Below are positions 1-6,217 of a DNA stretch of 14,598 nucleotides, in pieces. The translations under genes were made by a program, and so were the position numbers. The first letter of the stretch is position 1. Each line of letters starts with the position of its first letter. Source of the stretch: Pseudomonadota bacterium (lineage in GTDB: Bacteria > Desulfobacterota > Desulfobulbia > Desulfobulbales > DAOVYS01); contig DAOVYS010000038.1 of the NCBI GenBank assembly GCA_030635485.1, positions 1 through 14,598 of the forward strand, in the 5' to 3' direction. Below the pieces are notes generated by a model. The model was not told the DNA's origin. It worked only from the letters and a program-made list of their open reading frames with translations, and made no database searches.

Positions 1-569
1 AAGAACCGGGTGTTTTCATTCGAACTGCAGAAGCGCTTAAAGCTGCGATTAATCCCAGAATTTTTTACTCTCTTCGGGATCAGGGTATCCTGGAGAAGGT
101 TTCACGAGGTATTTATCGGCTGGCAGAATTGCCTCCCATATCTAATCCGGATATCGTTGCAGTCGCGACTCGGATTCCTCGTGCCGTAATCTGCCTCATC
201 TCCGCACTGTCTTTCCATGATCTTACGACTCAGATCCCTCACAAAGTTGCCATCGCCTTGGAAAAGGGAGCTGAGACTCCTCGTATGGATTCTCCGCCTC
301 TTTCAGTGCACCGTTTCTCCAAAGCCACTTTTGAATCTGGCGTTGAAGAACATAATGTGGATGGTGTGATAATCCGTGTCTATTGTCCGGAAAAGACTCT
401 GGCCGACTGTTTCAAGTTCCGTAACAAGCTGGGTATGGATGTCGTGCTGGAAGCACTGAAACTATATAAGTCCAGAAAAAAACAGTTCAAGGCAGGGGAT
501 CTTTTGAAGTATGCCCGTATCTGCCGAGTAGAAAAAATTATGAGGCCATACTTGGAAGCTGTAATATGA
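1..569 (+). CDS. AbiEi-family antitoxin / winged-helix regulator, 5'-truncated by the window edge
   Basis: The reading frame is open from base 3, so the true start lies left of the window. The visible N-terminal part, up to 'SRGIYRLAE', has the pattern of the AbiEi winged-helix domain (a segment like 'PRIFYSLRDQGILEKVSRG'). The C-terminal domain continues through 'GVIIRVYCPEKTLADCFKFRNKLG' to the end. In this family the protein is the antitoxin of a type IV toxin-antitoxin pair: it represses its own promoter and counteracts the AbiEii nucleotidyltransferase. An in-frame TTG at 129 could be mistaken for the start, but the homologous residues upstream rule that out. The stop TGA overlaps the ATG of the next gene (ATGA, 566-569), so the two are translationally coupled. 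Promoter and operator sites are outside the window. Confidence 0.85.
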   Translation, partial: EPGVFIRTAEALKAAINPRIFYSLRDQGILEKVSRGIYRLAELPPISNPDIVAVATRIPRAVICLISALSFHDLTTQIPHKVAIALEKGAETPRMDSPPLSVHRFSKATFESGVEEHNVDGVIIRVYCPEKTLADCFKFRNKLGMDVVLEALKLYKSRKKQFKAGDLLKYARICRVEKIMRPYLEAVI

Positions 570-1477
570 GCAAGAAACATCCCGTCAATATTGCAGCTTC
601 TGTGAGGCAGCGCTTACTCGATAAAGCAAGAGCGGATAATCGGACGTTTGGCGAGCTGCTCCAGTATTTTGCCATGGAGCGTTTTCTTTATCGTCTCTCG
701 CGGTCTGTCCATGCGGATAAGTTTATTCTGAAAGGAGCTTTAATGCTCAGAGCATGGCAGGCGCCTCTGTTACGTCCGACAATGGATATTGATATGCTTG
801 CGAGACATACCAGCAATGAAGTGGGACAGATTGTAGACATTGTAAAAAATATCTGTTTAGTCACAGTTGATCCGGACGGTTTGGAATTTGATATGAAAAG
901 TATTCAGGGAGAAAAAATTGTTGAAGATGCTGACTATGAAGGTGTTCGTGTCCATTTTTCAGGAAAGTTGGATACCGCCAGAATAAGGATGCAAGTTGAT
1001 ATCGGTTTCGGTGATATAATTGTTCCTGGACCACAGGAGAATGAACTTCCAACTATGCTCGATTTCCCAGCCCCGCGTCTTATCTGCTACAGCCGTGAAA
1101 GTTCTATTGCTGAGAAATTTGAGGCTATGGTCAAGCTTGATGCATTAAATAGCAGGATGAAGGATTTTTATGATATCTGGTTGCTGATCCGACAATTTGA
1201 CTTTCTGGGTGAGTTGGTTCAGGAGGCTGTCACGAAAACTTTACTCAATCGGAGCACAGCTCTTCCTGACGTAATAACGGCATTTACGGATTCTTTTATT
1301 CAATCGAAATCAACTCAATGGGAGGCGTTCAGGATAAAACTTAACATTGATTCCATTCCAATGGAGTTCGCCGACGTAGTTTGTCTGATAGAAAAATTTC
1401 TTGGCCAGATTATAGACGGAATAAGAACGAATGTTACTGCCAACAGGACCTGGACAGCACCCGGTCCATGGCAATAG
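566..1477 (+). CDS. AbiEii/AbiGii-family nucleotidyltransferase toxin
   Basis: This 303-residue protein has the nucleotidyltransferase fold of the AbiEii toxins. The first signature is 'KGALML' (K56-M60) followed by 'RPTMDIDML', where D74 and D76 are the likely metal-binding pair. A further acidic residue sits at D145 in 'MQVDIGFGD', and the helical signatures 'AEKFEAMVKLD' (K184, K190) and 'RMKDFYDIW' (D200, D203) follow. In characterised AbiE systems the toxin transfers nucleotides to tRNA or another target and stops growth, often giving phage abortive infection; target and activity here are inferred. The start ATG overlaps the antitoxin stop. The last 25 or so residues look poorly conserved and lie in a stem-loop region (1438-1473). 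The stop is only 7 bp from the 3' end of tRNA-Pro, which is transcribed toward it. Confidence 0.88.
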   Translation: MSKKHPVNIAASVRQRLLDKARADNRTFGELLQYFAMERFLYRLSRSVHADKFILKGALMLRAWQAPLLRPTMDIDMLARHTSNEVGQIVDIVKNICLVTVDPDGLEFDMKSIQGEKIVEDADYEGVRVHFSGKLDTARIRMQVDIGFGDIIVPGPQENELPTMLDFPAPRLICYSRESSIAEKFEAMVKLDALNSRMKDFYDIWLLIRQFDFLGELVQEAVTKTLLNRSTALPDVITAFTDSFIQSKSTQWEAFRIKLNIDSIPMEFADVVCLIEKFLGQIIDGIRTNVTANRTWTAPGPWQ

Positions 1478-1484
1478 TGGTGAA

Positions 1485-1562
<78 letters not shown>

Positions 1563-1587
1563 ACATCGTATAAATGGAAGGAATGCA

Positions 1588-1617
1588 CTGATAGCACTAA
1601 GCAGCTACATTCGTCAA
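1588..1617 (-). promoter_or_regulatory. Candidate sigma70 promoter for tRNA-Pro
   Basis: On the minus strand, TTGACG (1617-1612) and TATCAG (1593-1588) are separated by 18 bp, with about 25 nt from the -10 to the tRNA 5' end. The -35 matches 5 of 6 and the -10 only 4 of 6 consensus bases, so this is a plausible but unproven promoter. Confidence 0.35.
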
Positions 1618-1677
1618 GAAAAAAGTACGAATATAACATTTTCAAAAACACGACCCATTTTTTCTCCAATCAAGCCA

Positions 1678-1707
1678 TTGACACTTACCCACAACATAGT
1701 GTATAAA
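1678..1707 (+). promoter_or_regulatory. Sigma70-type promoter for tRNA-Asn
   Basis: A perfect -35 box TTGACA (1678-1683) and TATAAA (1702-1707) are separated by 18 bp. They lie about 80 bp upstream of tRNA-Asn on the same strand with nothing in between, so this is the likely promoter of the tRNA. Confidence 0.7.
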
Positions 1708-1789
1708 CTCAATCGGTTTCATTATCGCATTAAACAACCCCGCTGATTTTACAACGGTTTACGCACATATTCAATTAATTCCAACACGT

Positions 1790-1865
1790 TCCCCTGTAGC
1801 TCAGTTGGTAGAGCAGGTGGCTGTTAACCACCTTGTCGCTGGTTCGAGTCCGGCCGGGGGAGCCA
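1790..1865 (+). tRNA. tRNA-Asn (anticodon GUU), CCA encoded
   Basis: This 76-nt cloverleaf has acceptor stem TCCCCTG/CGGGGGA and a D arm with AGCTCAGTTGGTAGAGC. The anticodon stem GGTGG/CCACC encloses the loop CTGTTAA (anticodon GUU at 1823-1825), and the T arm reads GGTTCGAGTCC. The end is GCCA with CCA encoded. Its anticodon starts with G34, so it belongs to the QU(N) group of tRNAs that Tgt modifies with the queuosine precursor; tgt is encoded about 870 bp downstream. It is transcribed alone, between its own promoter and terminator. Confidence 0.97.
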
Positions 1866-1913
1866 GAACACAATCCGCCGATCAACAAGCTCATCAAGGC
1901 GGTTCACAATCAA

Positions 1914-1966
1914 CAACAAGACCCCGTCGGTTAAATCCTGCGGGGTCTTGTTGTTTCTCCTTTTTG
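1914..1966 (+). terminator. Intrinsic terminator after tRNA-Asn
   Basis: A perfect 13-bp stem pairs CAACAAGACCCCG (1914-1926) with CGGGGTCTTGTTG (1941-1953) around a 14-nt loop. A T-rich tract with TTT and TTTTT runs follows. It lies 48 bp after the tRNA and ends its transcript before rph. Confidence 0.9.
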
Positions 1967-2029
1967 TTATTTTAAGGATATCAAATCTACTTTAAAAAGT
2001 GGTAGTTGCACAACATAAGGCCAAAAAAA

Positions 2030-2737
2030 ATGAGAAAAAACGACCGAAAAAACGATGAACTCCGACCTGTTTCCATTGAACGGGGATTTCAGCCTCATGC
2101 CGATGGTTCCGTACTGATTGCCATGGGTGACACGCATGTTTCATGCTCGGTTACTATTGAAAAATCCGTGCCGCCTTTTTTGAAAGATTCCGGCCAGGGC
2201 TGGTTGACGGCGGAATACGGGATGCTGCCCTGTGCGACCCATTCCAGGATTCCACGGGAGGCGGTTCGAGGGCGGAAGGGCAGGACATATGAGATTCAGC
2301 GGATGATAGGACGGTCCCTCCGGGCCATGATCGACCTCTCCCTGCTCGGAGAAAATACATTACGTGTAGATTGCGACGTAATCAGGGCGGACGGCGGAAC
2401 CCGAACCGCTTCCATTACAGGTGCTGCCCTTGCAGTTCGCGATGCGGTCCTCCGAATGCATGAGAGGCAACTCATCGAAAAAATGATCCCTCTAATGCCG
2501 ATTGCCGCCATAAGTGTGGGCCTTGTTAACGGAATCCCCATGCTTGATCTCGATTATGAGGAAGATTCCGAAGCTCAAGTTGACGCCAATTTCGTAATGA
2601 CAGGTGACAACAGGCTTATCGAAATCCAGTGCACTGCCGAGGGACAACCCTTTAGCAAGGATGAATTTGATGATCTTTCAGAACTGGCAACAAAAGGCAT
2701 TTCAGATCTTATTTCCATGTGGCGGGAGGCAGAATGA
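2030..2737 (+). CDS. rph: Ribonuclease PH
   Basis: RNase PH is a phosphate-dependent 3'-5' exoribonuclease that trims tRNA precursors and other RNAs. It is normally a ring-shaped hexamer in the cytoplasm. The 235-residue protein matches the family over its full length: 'LRPVSIERGF', 'GQGWLTAEYGMLP' (55-67), 'GRTYEIQRMIGRSLRA' (84-99) with the phosphate-binding Arg85, 'DCDVIRADGGTRTASITGA' (114-132), and 'IEIQCTAEGQPFS' near the end. I chose the ATG at 2030 because AAGG (2017-2020) sits 9 nt upstream and the product then has the usual length. An in-frame TTG at 2006 would add 8 residues with no support. The stop overlaps the tgt start (ATGA), which gives a tRNA-maturation operon. Confidence 0.96.
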   Translation: MRKNDRKNDELRPVSIERGFQPHADGSVLIAMGDTHVSCSVTIEKSVPPFLKDSGQGWLTAEYGMLPCATHSRIPREAVRGRKGRTYEIQRMIGRSLRAMIDLSLLGENTLRVDCDVIRADGGTRTASITGAALAVRDAVLRMHERQLIEKMIPLMPIAAISVGLVNGIPMLDLDYEEDSEAQVDANFVMTGDNRLIEIQCTAEGQPFSKDEFDDLSELATKGISDLISMWREAE

Positions 2738-3864
2738 AGAATCGTTCCCCATTCCGGCTTCGTGGCCGTTCATCCCAATGCCATGCCCGCCTGGGAGAAG
2801 TCGAAACCCTCCACGGCACCTTTGAAACCCCTGTCTTCATGCCGGTCGGCACCCAGGCCACGGTAAAGGCTGTGACACCTGAAAATCTTTCCGAACTGGG
2901 CGCCGAGATAATCCTTGCAAACACCTACCACCTTTTCATCCGTCCGGGCCATAAACTGATCAAAAAACTTGGAGGTCTGCACCACTTCATGAACTGGCAT
3001 GGCCCGATTCTGACCGACAGCGGCGGATTCCAGATCTACAGCCTAAAGCAACTTGCAAAAATCACGGAACAGGGAGCAGCATTCAAGTCCCATCTTGACG
3101 GATCGTCTCTTTTCTTAAGCCCTGAGGACGCGGTGGCTGTTCAGGAAACACTGGGATCAGACATCATGATGTGTCTGGACACGTGCATCCCGTATCCAGC
3201 CACCAGAGAGGAGGTTATACGCGCCACGGAACTCACCGGACGATGGGCAAAACGCTGCCGCGCCGCCCAAAACGAAACTGGACAACTCCTATTCGGCATC
3301 GTCCAGGGTGGTATGCATACTGATATCAGGGCACATGCGGTTGATGAACTGGTTGACATCGGTTTTGACGGCTACGCCCTTGGCGGACTGAGCGTGGGAG
3401 AGCCAAACGAATTGATGATGGAGATGATCGCCGAAACAGCGCCGCTTTTGCCCCAGGACTTCCCGATTTACCTTATGGGAGTCGGGACGCCGGAGGATCT
3501 GGTAGAAGGGGTGTATCGGGGAGTGGATATGTTCGATTGCGTAATGCCCACCAGAAATGCCAGAAACGGTATGCTCTTTACGTCAACAGGCAGGGTGGTG
3601 ATCAAAAACGCCAGGTATTTCGACGACCCGAAACCAGTGGATGAATCCTGTGACTGCTACACGTGCAGAAATTATTCCCGCGCCTATTTAAGACATCTCT
3701 ATATGTCGCGGGAGATACTCTCTTCCCACTTAAACACCATCCACAATCTGCACTATTTCGTAAACCTTATAAAAGATATGAGAAGAGCTATAAAGGCGGA
3801 CCGCTTCGAGGAATTCAGAAAAAATTTTTATGCGTCAAGGAAGGAGGACCTGGTCATTTCCTGA
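2734..3864 (+). CDS. tgt: Queuine/preQ1 tRNA-ribosyltransferase
   Basis: Bacterial Tgt exchanges guanine 34 of GUN-anticodon tRNAs for preQ1, the first tRNA-bound step of queuosine synthesis. The 376-residue protein is full length and has 'TDSGGFQ' with the catalytic Asp95, 'CLDTCIPYPA' (147-156), 'GIVQGG' (188-193), 'GGLSVGE' (217-223), and 'MFDCVMPTRNARNG' with the nucleophile Asp268. The zinc site is the expected C-x-C-x2-C-x25-H (Cys306, Cys308, Cys311, His337). The start ATG overlaps the rph stop by 4 bp, and a GGGAGG (2724-2729) inside the end of rph serves as ribosome binding site. A GTG at 2719 is also in frame but lacks its own site. No queuosine synthesis genes (queC/D/E/F, queA) are present in the window. 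Confidence 0.97.
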   Translation: MKNRSPFRLRGRSSQCHARLGEVETLHGTFETPVFMPVGTQATVKAVTPENLSELGAEIILANTYHLFIRPGHKLIKKLGGLHHFMNWHGPILTDSGGFQIYSLKQLAKITEQGAAFKSHLDGSSLFLSPEDAVAVQETLGSDIMMCLDTCIPYPATREEVIRATELTGRWAKRCRAAQNETGQLLFGIVQGGMHTDIRAHAVDELVDIGFDGYALGGLSVGEPNELMMEMIAETAPLLPQDFPIYLMGVGTPEDLVEGVYRGVDMFDCVMPTRNARNGMLFTSTGRVVIKNARYFDDPKPVDESCDCYTCRNYSRAYLRHLYMSREILSSHLNTIHNLHYFVNLIKDMRRAIKADRFEEFRKNFYASRKEDLVIS

Positions 3865-3881
3865 CCCATCATCTCAGTAAC

Positions 3882-3906
3882 CGACAATCAATTCTATTGA
3901 TTGTCG
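3882..3906 (+). other. Perfect stem-loop after tgt (possible weak terminator)
   Basis: An 11-bp perfect stem, CGACAATCAAT (3882-3892) with ATTGATTGTCG (3896-3906), closes a 3-nt loop 17 bp after the tgt stop. No T-run follows (ATGCCGCCC), so it is not a classical intrinsic terminator. It could protect the 3' end of the mRNA or mark the edge of the repeat island that begins at 3931. Confidence 0.5.
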
Positions 3907-3930
3907 ATGCCGCCCATTATAACAGATTTT

Positions 3931-3973
3931 GTAACTATTCAGCGTGATGCCGAAACATAGCTAAAACCACCGA
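3931..3973 (+). repeat. Left 43-bp inverted repeat of the repeat island
   Basis: The 43-bp sequence begins with GTAACTATTCAGC and ends with CTAAAACCACCGA. It recurs in inverted orientation at 4513-4555 with 40 of 43 identical positions. The two copies enclose about 540 bp that hold the CoA-binding-domain gene and the 110-bp palindrome. The outer tip is the same GTAACTATTCAGC found at the ends of the 110-bp element and at 10042, so all belong to one family. I see no obvious target-site duplication next to the outer ends. Confidence 0.85.
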
Positions 3974-3976
3974 ACT

Positions 3977-4086
3977 GTAACTATTCAGCAGCGCTTCATA
4001 GGGAGACAAGCAGGTTGATCAGCTATACATCATCAGTATGCTGGGCGACCTGATTGCCTTCCTATGGAGTGCTGCTGAATAGTTAC
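3977..4086. repeat. 110-bp palindromic element, MITE- or REP-like
   Basis: The element starts with GTAACTATTCAGCAGC and ends with its exact complement. By eye its two arms of about 47 bp match at about 39 positions, around a centre of about 16 nt. An RNA copy would fold into a long hairpin. The right arm overlaps the 3' end of the minus-strand CoA-binding gene and encodes its last residues and stop. A near-identical half copy lies at 10042-10078. It encodes no protein of its own, so any mobility would need an enzyme supplied elsewhere; this is inference. Confidence 0.8.
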
Positions 4087-4488
4087 CAGATTTTCATGAT
4101 CCACCTTTATACATCTGTCCATTATCACAGTCAGGCCGGAACTCCTTGCCCTTGCGGCAGCCTCTTCATTCACTATACCGAGCTGCATCCAGACAACCGA
4201 CGCATTTATCCTGACGGCATCATCGACAATCGGCATGATATCTTCAGACCTCCGGAAAATGTTGACCACATCCACAGAGTCTGGAATAGATATCAGGTCC
4301 GGATAGCATTTCCGGCCGAGTATCTCGGTCTGTCCGGGATTCACTGGTATAATCGTGTATCCCGCCTCAATCATATAACCGGCAACCTCATTACTTGGCC
4401 TGGCCGGTTTCGGCGAAAGACCTACCACGGCAATAGTCCTGTATTTTTTTAATATGTCCGCTATATCCGTATCCGATAATGATATCAT
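4033..4488 (-). CDS. CoA-binding domain protein (YccU-like, Rossmann fold)
   Basis: The 151-residue protein matches the small CoA_binding_2 family, which has a single Rossmann-type domain. It opens with 'IAVVGLSPKPARPSNEVAGYM' (residues 18-38), the nucleotide-binding turn. 'YTIIPVNPGQTEILGRKCYPDL' and 'VVNIFRRSEDIMPIVDDA' follow, then 'VVWMQLGIVNEEAAARARSSGLTVIMDRCIKVDH'. The biochemical role of this family is not well defined; binding of CoA or a related nucleotide is inferred from the fold. The start ATG has a GGAG 8 nt upstream. The final 17 or so residues after 'VDHEN' come from the palindromic repeat (3977-4086), which also supplies the TGA stop. The conserved domain itself seems complete. 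The gene lies within a pair of 43-bp inverted repeats, and any promoter must lie in or beyond the repeat at 4513-4555. Confidence 0.9.
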   Translation of the reverse strand: MISLSDTDIADILKKYRTIAVVGLSPKPARPSNEVAGYMIEAGYTIIPVNPGQTEILGRKCYPDLISIPDSVDVVNIFRRSEDIMPIVDDAVRINASVVWMQLGIVNEEAAARARSSGLTVIMDRCIKVDHENLVTIQQHSIGRQSGRPAY

Positions 4489-4512
4489 GGCTGATACTCC
4501 GTAAGCTTTTCA

Positions 4513-4555
4513 TCGGTGGTTTTAGCTATATCTCGGCATCACGCTGAATAATTAC
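4513..4555 (-). repeat. Right 43-bp inverted repeat of the repeat island
   Basis: Read on the minus strand it begins GTAATTATTCAGC and ends CTAAAACCACCGA. It differs from the copy at 3931-3973 at 3 of 43 positions. It lies 24 bp upstream of the CoA-binding gene's start, so it forms much of that gene's 5' region. Confidence 0.85.
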
Positions 4556-4858
4556 TCACAGGCGCCGCATTGTCCACTTTTTTTGTCGATCTGTAACAAT
4601 ATCTTGTTGACAAGATAACCAATATATCACACATATAATAAAATAAAATTTTAGCCTATTTTCTAGAAACTTACAGTCAAACTGTCCATGCCGGCCGTAA
4701 CTACATATTGCAATAGCCCCAGAAACGACAAAAAGCTCGTGCCCTTCCAAATTATATCTTATTTAAATTCCACAAATATTACGAATTTCGGCCCTCAAAA
4801 CCGCCCGAATTCCAATCAAACATGGTCGATTAAACCCCCTTTAGCGACCTGCGCCGTG
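4556..4858. other. AT-rich intergenic region without a convincing gene
   Basis: Nothing here looks like a gene: the short open frames have no family resemblance and no ribosome binding site. A TTGACA (4607-4612) and a perfect TATAAT (4634-4639) occur, but their 21-bp spacing is too long for a normal sigma70 promoter. The -35 lies in a small palindrome, CTTGTTGACAAG. The region separates the repeat island from cooT and probably carries the cooT promoter. Confidence 0.5.
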
Positions 4859-4890
4859 TCCATGCCTAAAGTATCAACTTTCAGCATGGA
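4859..4890 (+). promoter_or_regulatory. Leader hairpin upstream of cooT
   Basis: TCCATGC (4859-4865) pairs with GCATGGA (4884-4890). Inside a symmetric 2x2 internal loop (CT/CA), AAAGT pairs with ACTTT around the loop ATCA. The hairpin lies 19 bp before the ribosome binding site of cooT and no T-run follows it. It may be a regulatory 5'-leader element or a protein-binding dyad; no known riboswitch is recognised. Confidence 0.45.
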
Positions 4891-4924
4891 TTTACATTAA
4901 CCTTAAAAAGAGAGCATGGTTCTT

Positions 4925-5128
4925 ATGTGTCAGATCAATGTACTCCTCAAAAAGAAAGACCGGGAAGAAATGCTTATGGAACAAGTAACGAGACTTGAAG
5001 TGCTCCCTGAAGGCATTCGTATTGCCTCGCTTTTTGAAGAACCGAAACTGGTCCCTGATGTTGCAATCCGGGAAATCGACTTCCTGGACGGGGCCGTAAT
5101 CCTTGTACCTGCGCGTGACAAAAAATGA
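4925..5128 (+). CDS. cooT: CooT-family nickel-binding protein
   Basis: The 67-residue protein has the CooT pattern: 'MCQINVLLK', a central 'LMEQVTRLEVLPEGIRIASLFEEPKLV', and 'IREIDFLDGAVILVP' near the end. CooT of Rhodospirillum rubrum is a small dimeric Ni(II)-binding protein linked to maturation of Ni-dependent CO dehydrogenase, and it binds nickel through Cys2. I therefore place the start at 4925, which gives Met-Cys. The GAGAG at 4910-4914 lies 10 nt upstream of this ATG but only 1 nt from the alternative ATG at 4916, which would bury the cysteine at position 5. The next gene overlaps by 4 bp (ATGA). No CODH or hydrogenase gene is in the window, so the client enzyme is unknown. Confidence 0.85.
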   Translation: MCQINVLLKKKDREEMLMEQVTRLEVLPEGIRIASLFEEPKLVPDVAIREIDFLDGAVILVPARDKK

Positions 5129-5382
5129 GTGAAATGACAAACAAGACGGAACTGGAAAAACTGAGCATGTTGCTGCCCCATTGGATTGAGCATAACCACA
5201 ACCATTCATCCGAATATAGAAAATGGGCTGATTTTGCCAAAGAAGACGGGCTGGAAGAGACATCGTCTTTTCTGGAAAAAGCGATTATATCTATGGGGGA
5301 AGTTGATAACGCCCTTGCCCTGGCGCTGGAAAAAATCAACGGTGAGGTTCCCGAGACACTTACCCACGAATCGTACGATTAA
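5125..5382 (+). CDS. Small His-rich helical protein coupled to cooT
   Basis: The 85-residue protein is predicted to be almost wholly helical, with no signal peptide or membrane segment. Its most distinctive part is 'LLPHWIEHNHNHSSEYRKWA' (16-35), where His19, His23, His25 and His27 could form a metal site. A second helix-rich half follows ('SFLEKAIISMGEVDNALALALEKIN'). I recall small conserved proteins and domains with a 'LPHWIEHN' signature of unknown function, but cannot name the family with certainty. Its ATG overlaps the cooT stop (ATGA), so the two are made together. This suggests a role in nickel handling, for example storage or delivery; that role is inference. The gene is convergent with the HAD phosphatase gene, with 55 bp between them. 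Confidence 0.8.
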   Translation: MSEMTNKTELEKLSMLLPHWIEHNHNHSSEYRKWADFAKEDGLEETSSFLEKAIISMGEVDNALALALEKINGEVPETLTHESYD

Positions 5383-5437
5383 ACACAAGGGCGCTTCAGG
5401 TGTGCTGCCGAATATTTATCTTCGTTTGATCTCTATT

Positions 5438-6061
5438 TTACAGATCGCCAAGCAGTGGTGTAATTTCCATAAAACGGTTGACATGGTATTCAGCAGGCAG
5501 GTCCGAGTTTTTAAAGGCGATCAACCGCATTCCAATGCCGGCAGTATGTTCCCGATCAACCGTCGAGTCCCCTATGTATATAGCATTTTCAACTGAAAGA
5601 CCAAAAAAATCAAGTATCTGACACAATGCCTCCGGATGCGGTTTTGGCTGGTCCACATCCAGGGCGGTGACGACCTTTTCAAAATGTCGTTTGAGATCAA
5701 ACATCTCCAGCACCGCCGGCATGGTGGTTGTCCGATTGGTGCTGATGGCTGTCCTGTAATCAGGCTTTAAAAACTCAAGGAATTCTATCAGATCCGGTTC
5801 CATGATCATATACTGGAGAAAAGGTGTGTAATCAAGGGATGCCCGGTACTTCTCCGCCCTGTCAATATCTTCCGGACAATGTCTGAAAATATGTCGTACT
5901 GAATCCATAACATGATGAATGTGGACATAATCGACTTCTTCCTCTGTCATCGGAGGGTGTCCGAATCTCTCAAGTACGTGATTGTAGTACTGCCTGTTCG
6001 CGTTCCGCGAGTCAAACATGACCCCGTCGCAGTCAAAGATAACAAGATTAAGCTCCGACAT
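5438..6061 (-). CDS. HAD-superfamily hydrolase (phosphoglycolate phosphatase-like)
   Basis: The 207-residue protein has all four HAD motifs. Motif I is 'VIFDCDGVMFDS' with nucleophile Asp10 and acid/base Asp12. Motif II is Ser107-Thr108-Asn109 in 'AISTNR'. Motif III has Lys140 in 'DQPKPHPE', and motif IV is 'IYIGDSTVDRE' with Asp165 and Asp169. The helical cap between residues 18 and 85 is of the small C1 type, as in Gph and beta-phosphoglucomutase. A phosphatase acting on a small phosphorylated metabolite is likely, but the substrate cannot be read from the sequence. The cap is rich in His and Tyr ('YVHIHHVMDSVRHIFRH'). A GAGG lies about 7 nt upstream of the ATG. The gene is divergent from nadB with a shared 156-bp AT-rich region. 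Confidence 0.88.
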   Translation of the reverse strand: MSELNLVIFDCDGVMFDSRNANRQYYNHVLERFGHPPMTEEEVDYVHIHHVMDSVRHIFRHCPEDIDRAEKYRASLDYTPFLQYMIMEPDLIEFLEFLKPDYRTAISTNRTTTMPAVLEMFDLKRHFEKVVTALDVDQPKPHPEALCQILDFFGLSVENAIYIGDSTVDREHTAGIGMRLIAFKNSDLPAEYHVNRFMEITPLLGDL

Positions 6062-6186
6062 ATAAGTTCCTCGCCTGAATTTTGATGCATTCGTAAAAAA
6101 ACAGATTACTATAACCTAATTTAATATAAATTTCGAAACAGGATATTTAAAAAATAGTAACCGTTTTTTAATATAAATATGGCATT

Positions 6187-6204
6187 AGTCGGCTCATGCC
6201 GACT
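6187..6204 (+). promoter_or_regulatory. Perfect inverted repeat in the nadB leader
   Basis: AGTCGGC (6187-6193) and GCCGACT (6198-6204) flank TCAT. The dyad ends 2 bp before the nadB ribosome binding site AAGGA (6207-6211). It may be an operator or an RNA hairpin affecting translation. The upstream AT-rich segment also holds a 12-bp direct repeat TTTAATATAAAT (6120-6131 and 6167-6178), each copy with a TATAAA, but neither has a good -35 box. Confidence 0.45.
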
Positions 6205-6217
6205 GTAAGGATAACCT

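Noticed and set aside
3882..3906. Calling the tgt stem-loop a true intrinsic terminator
   Set aside because: The stem is perfect but no T-run follows, so it is listed only as a stem-loop.
3931..4086. CRISPR array
   Set aside because: The repeats are inverted and few, without regularly spaced unique spacers, and there are no cas genes.
4054..4452. A 132-codon plus-strand frame opposite the CoA-binding gene
   Set aside because: The minus-strand protein has a clear domain match along the same stretch; the plus-strand product has none.
4607..4639. TTGACA and TATAAT as a cooT promoter
   Set aside because: Both boxes are perfect, but the 21-bp spacing is too long for sigma70 and exceeds even the 19-20 bp of MerR-type promoters. 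Kept only as a note.
4556..4900. Short open frames between the repeat island and cooT (4556-4750 minus, 4688-4900 plus)
   Set aside because: They have no ribosome binding site, no recognisable family, low-complexity AT-rich sequence, and overlap each other.
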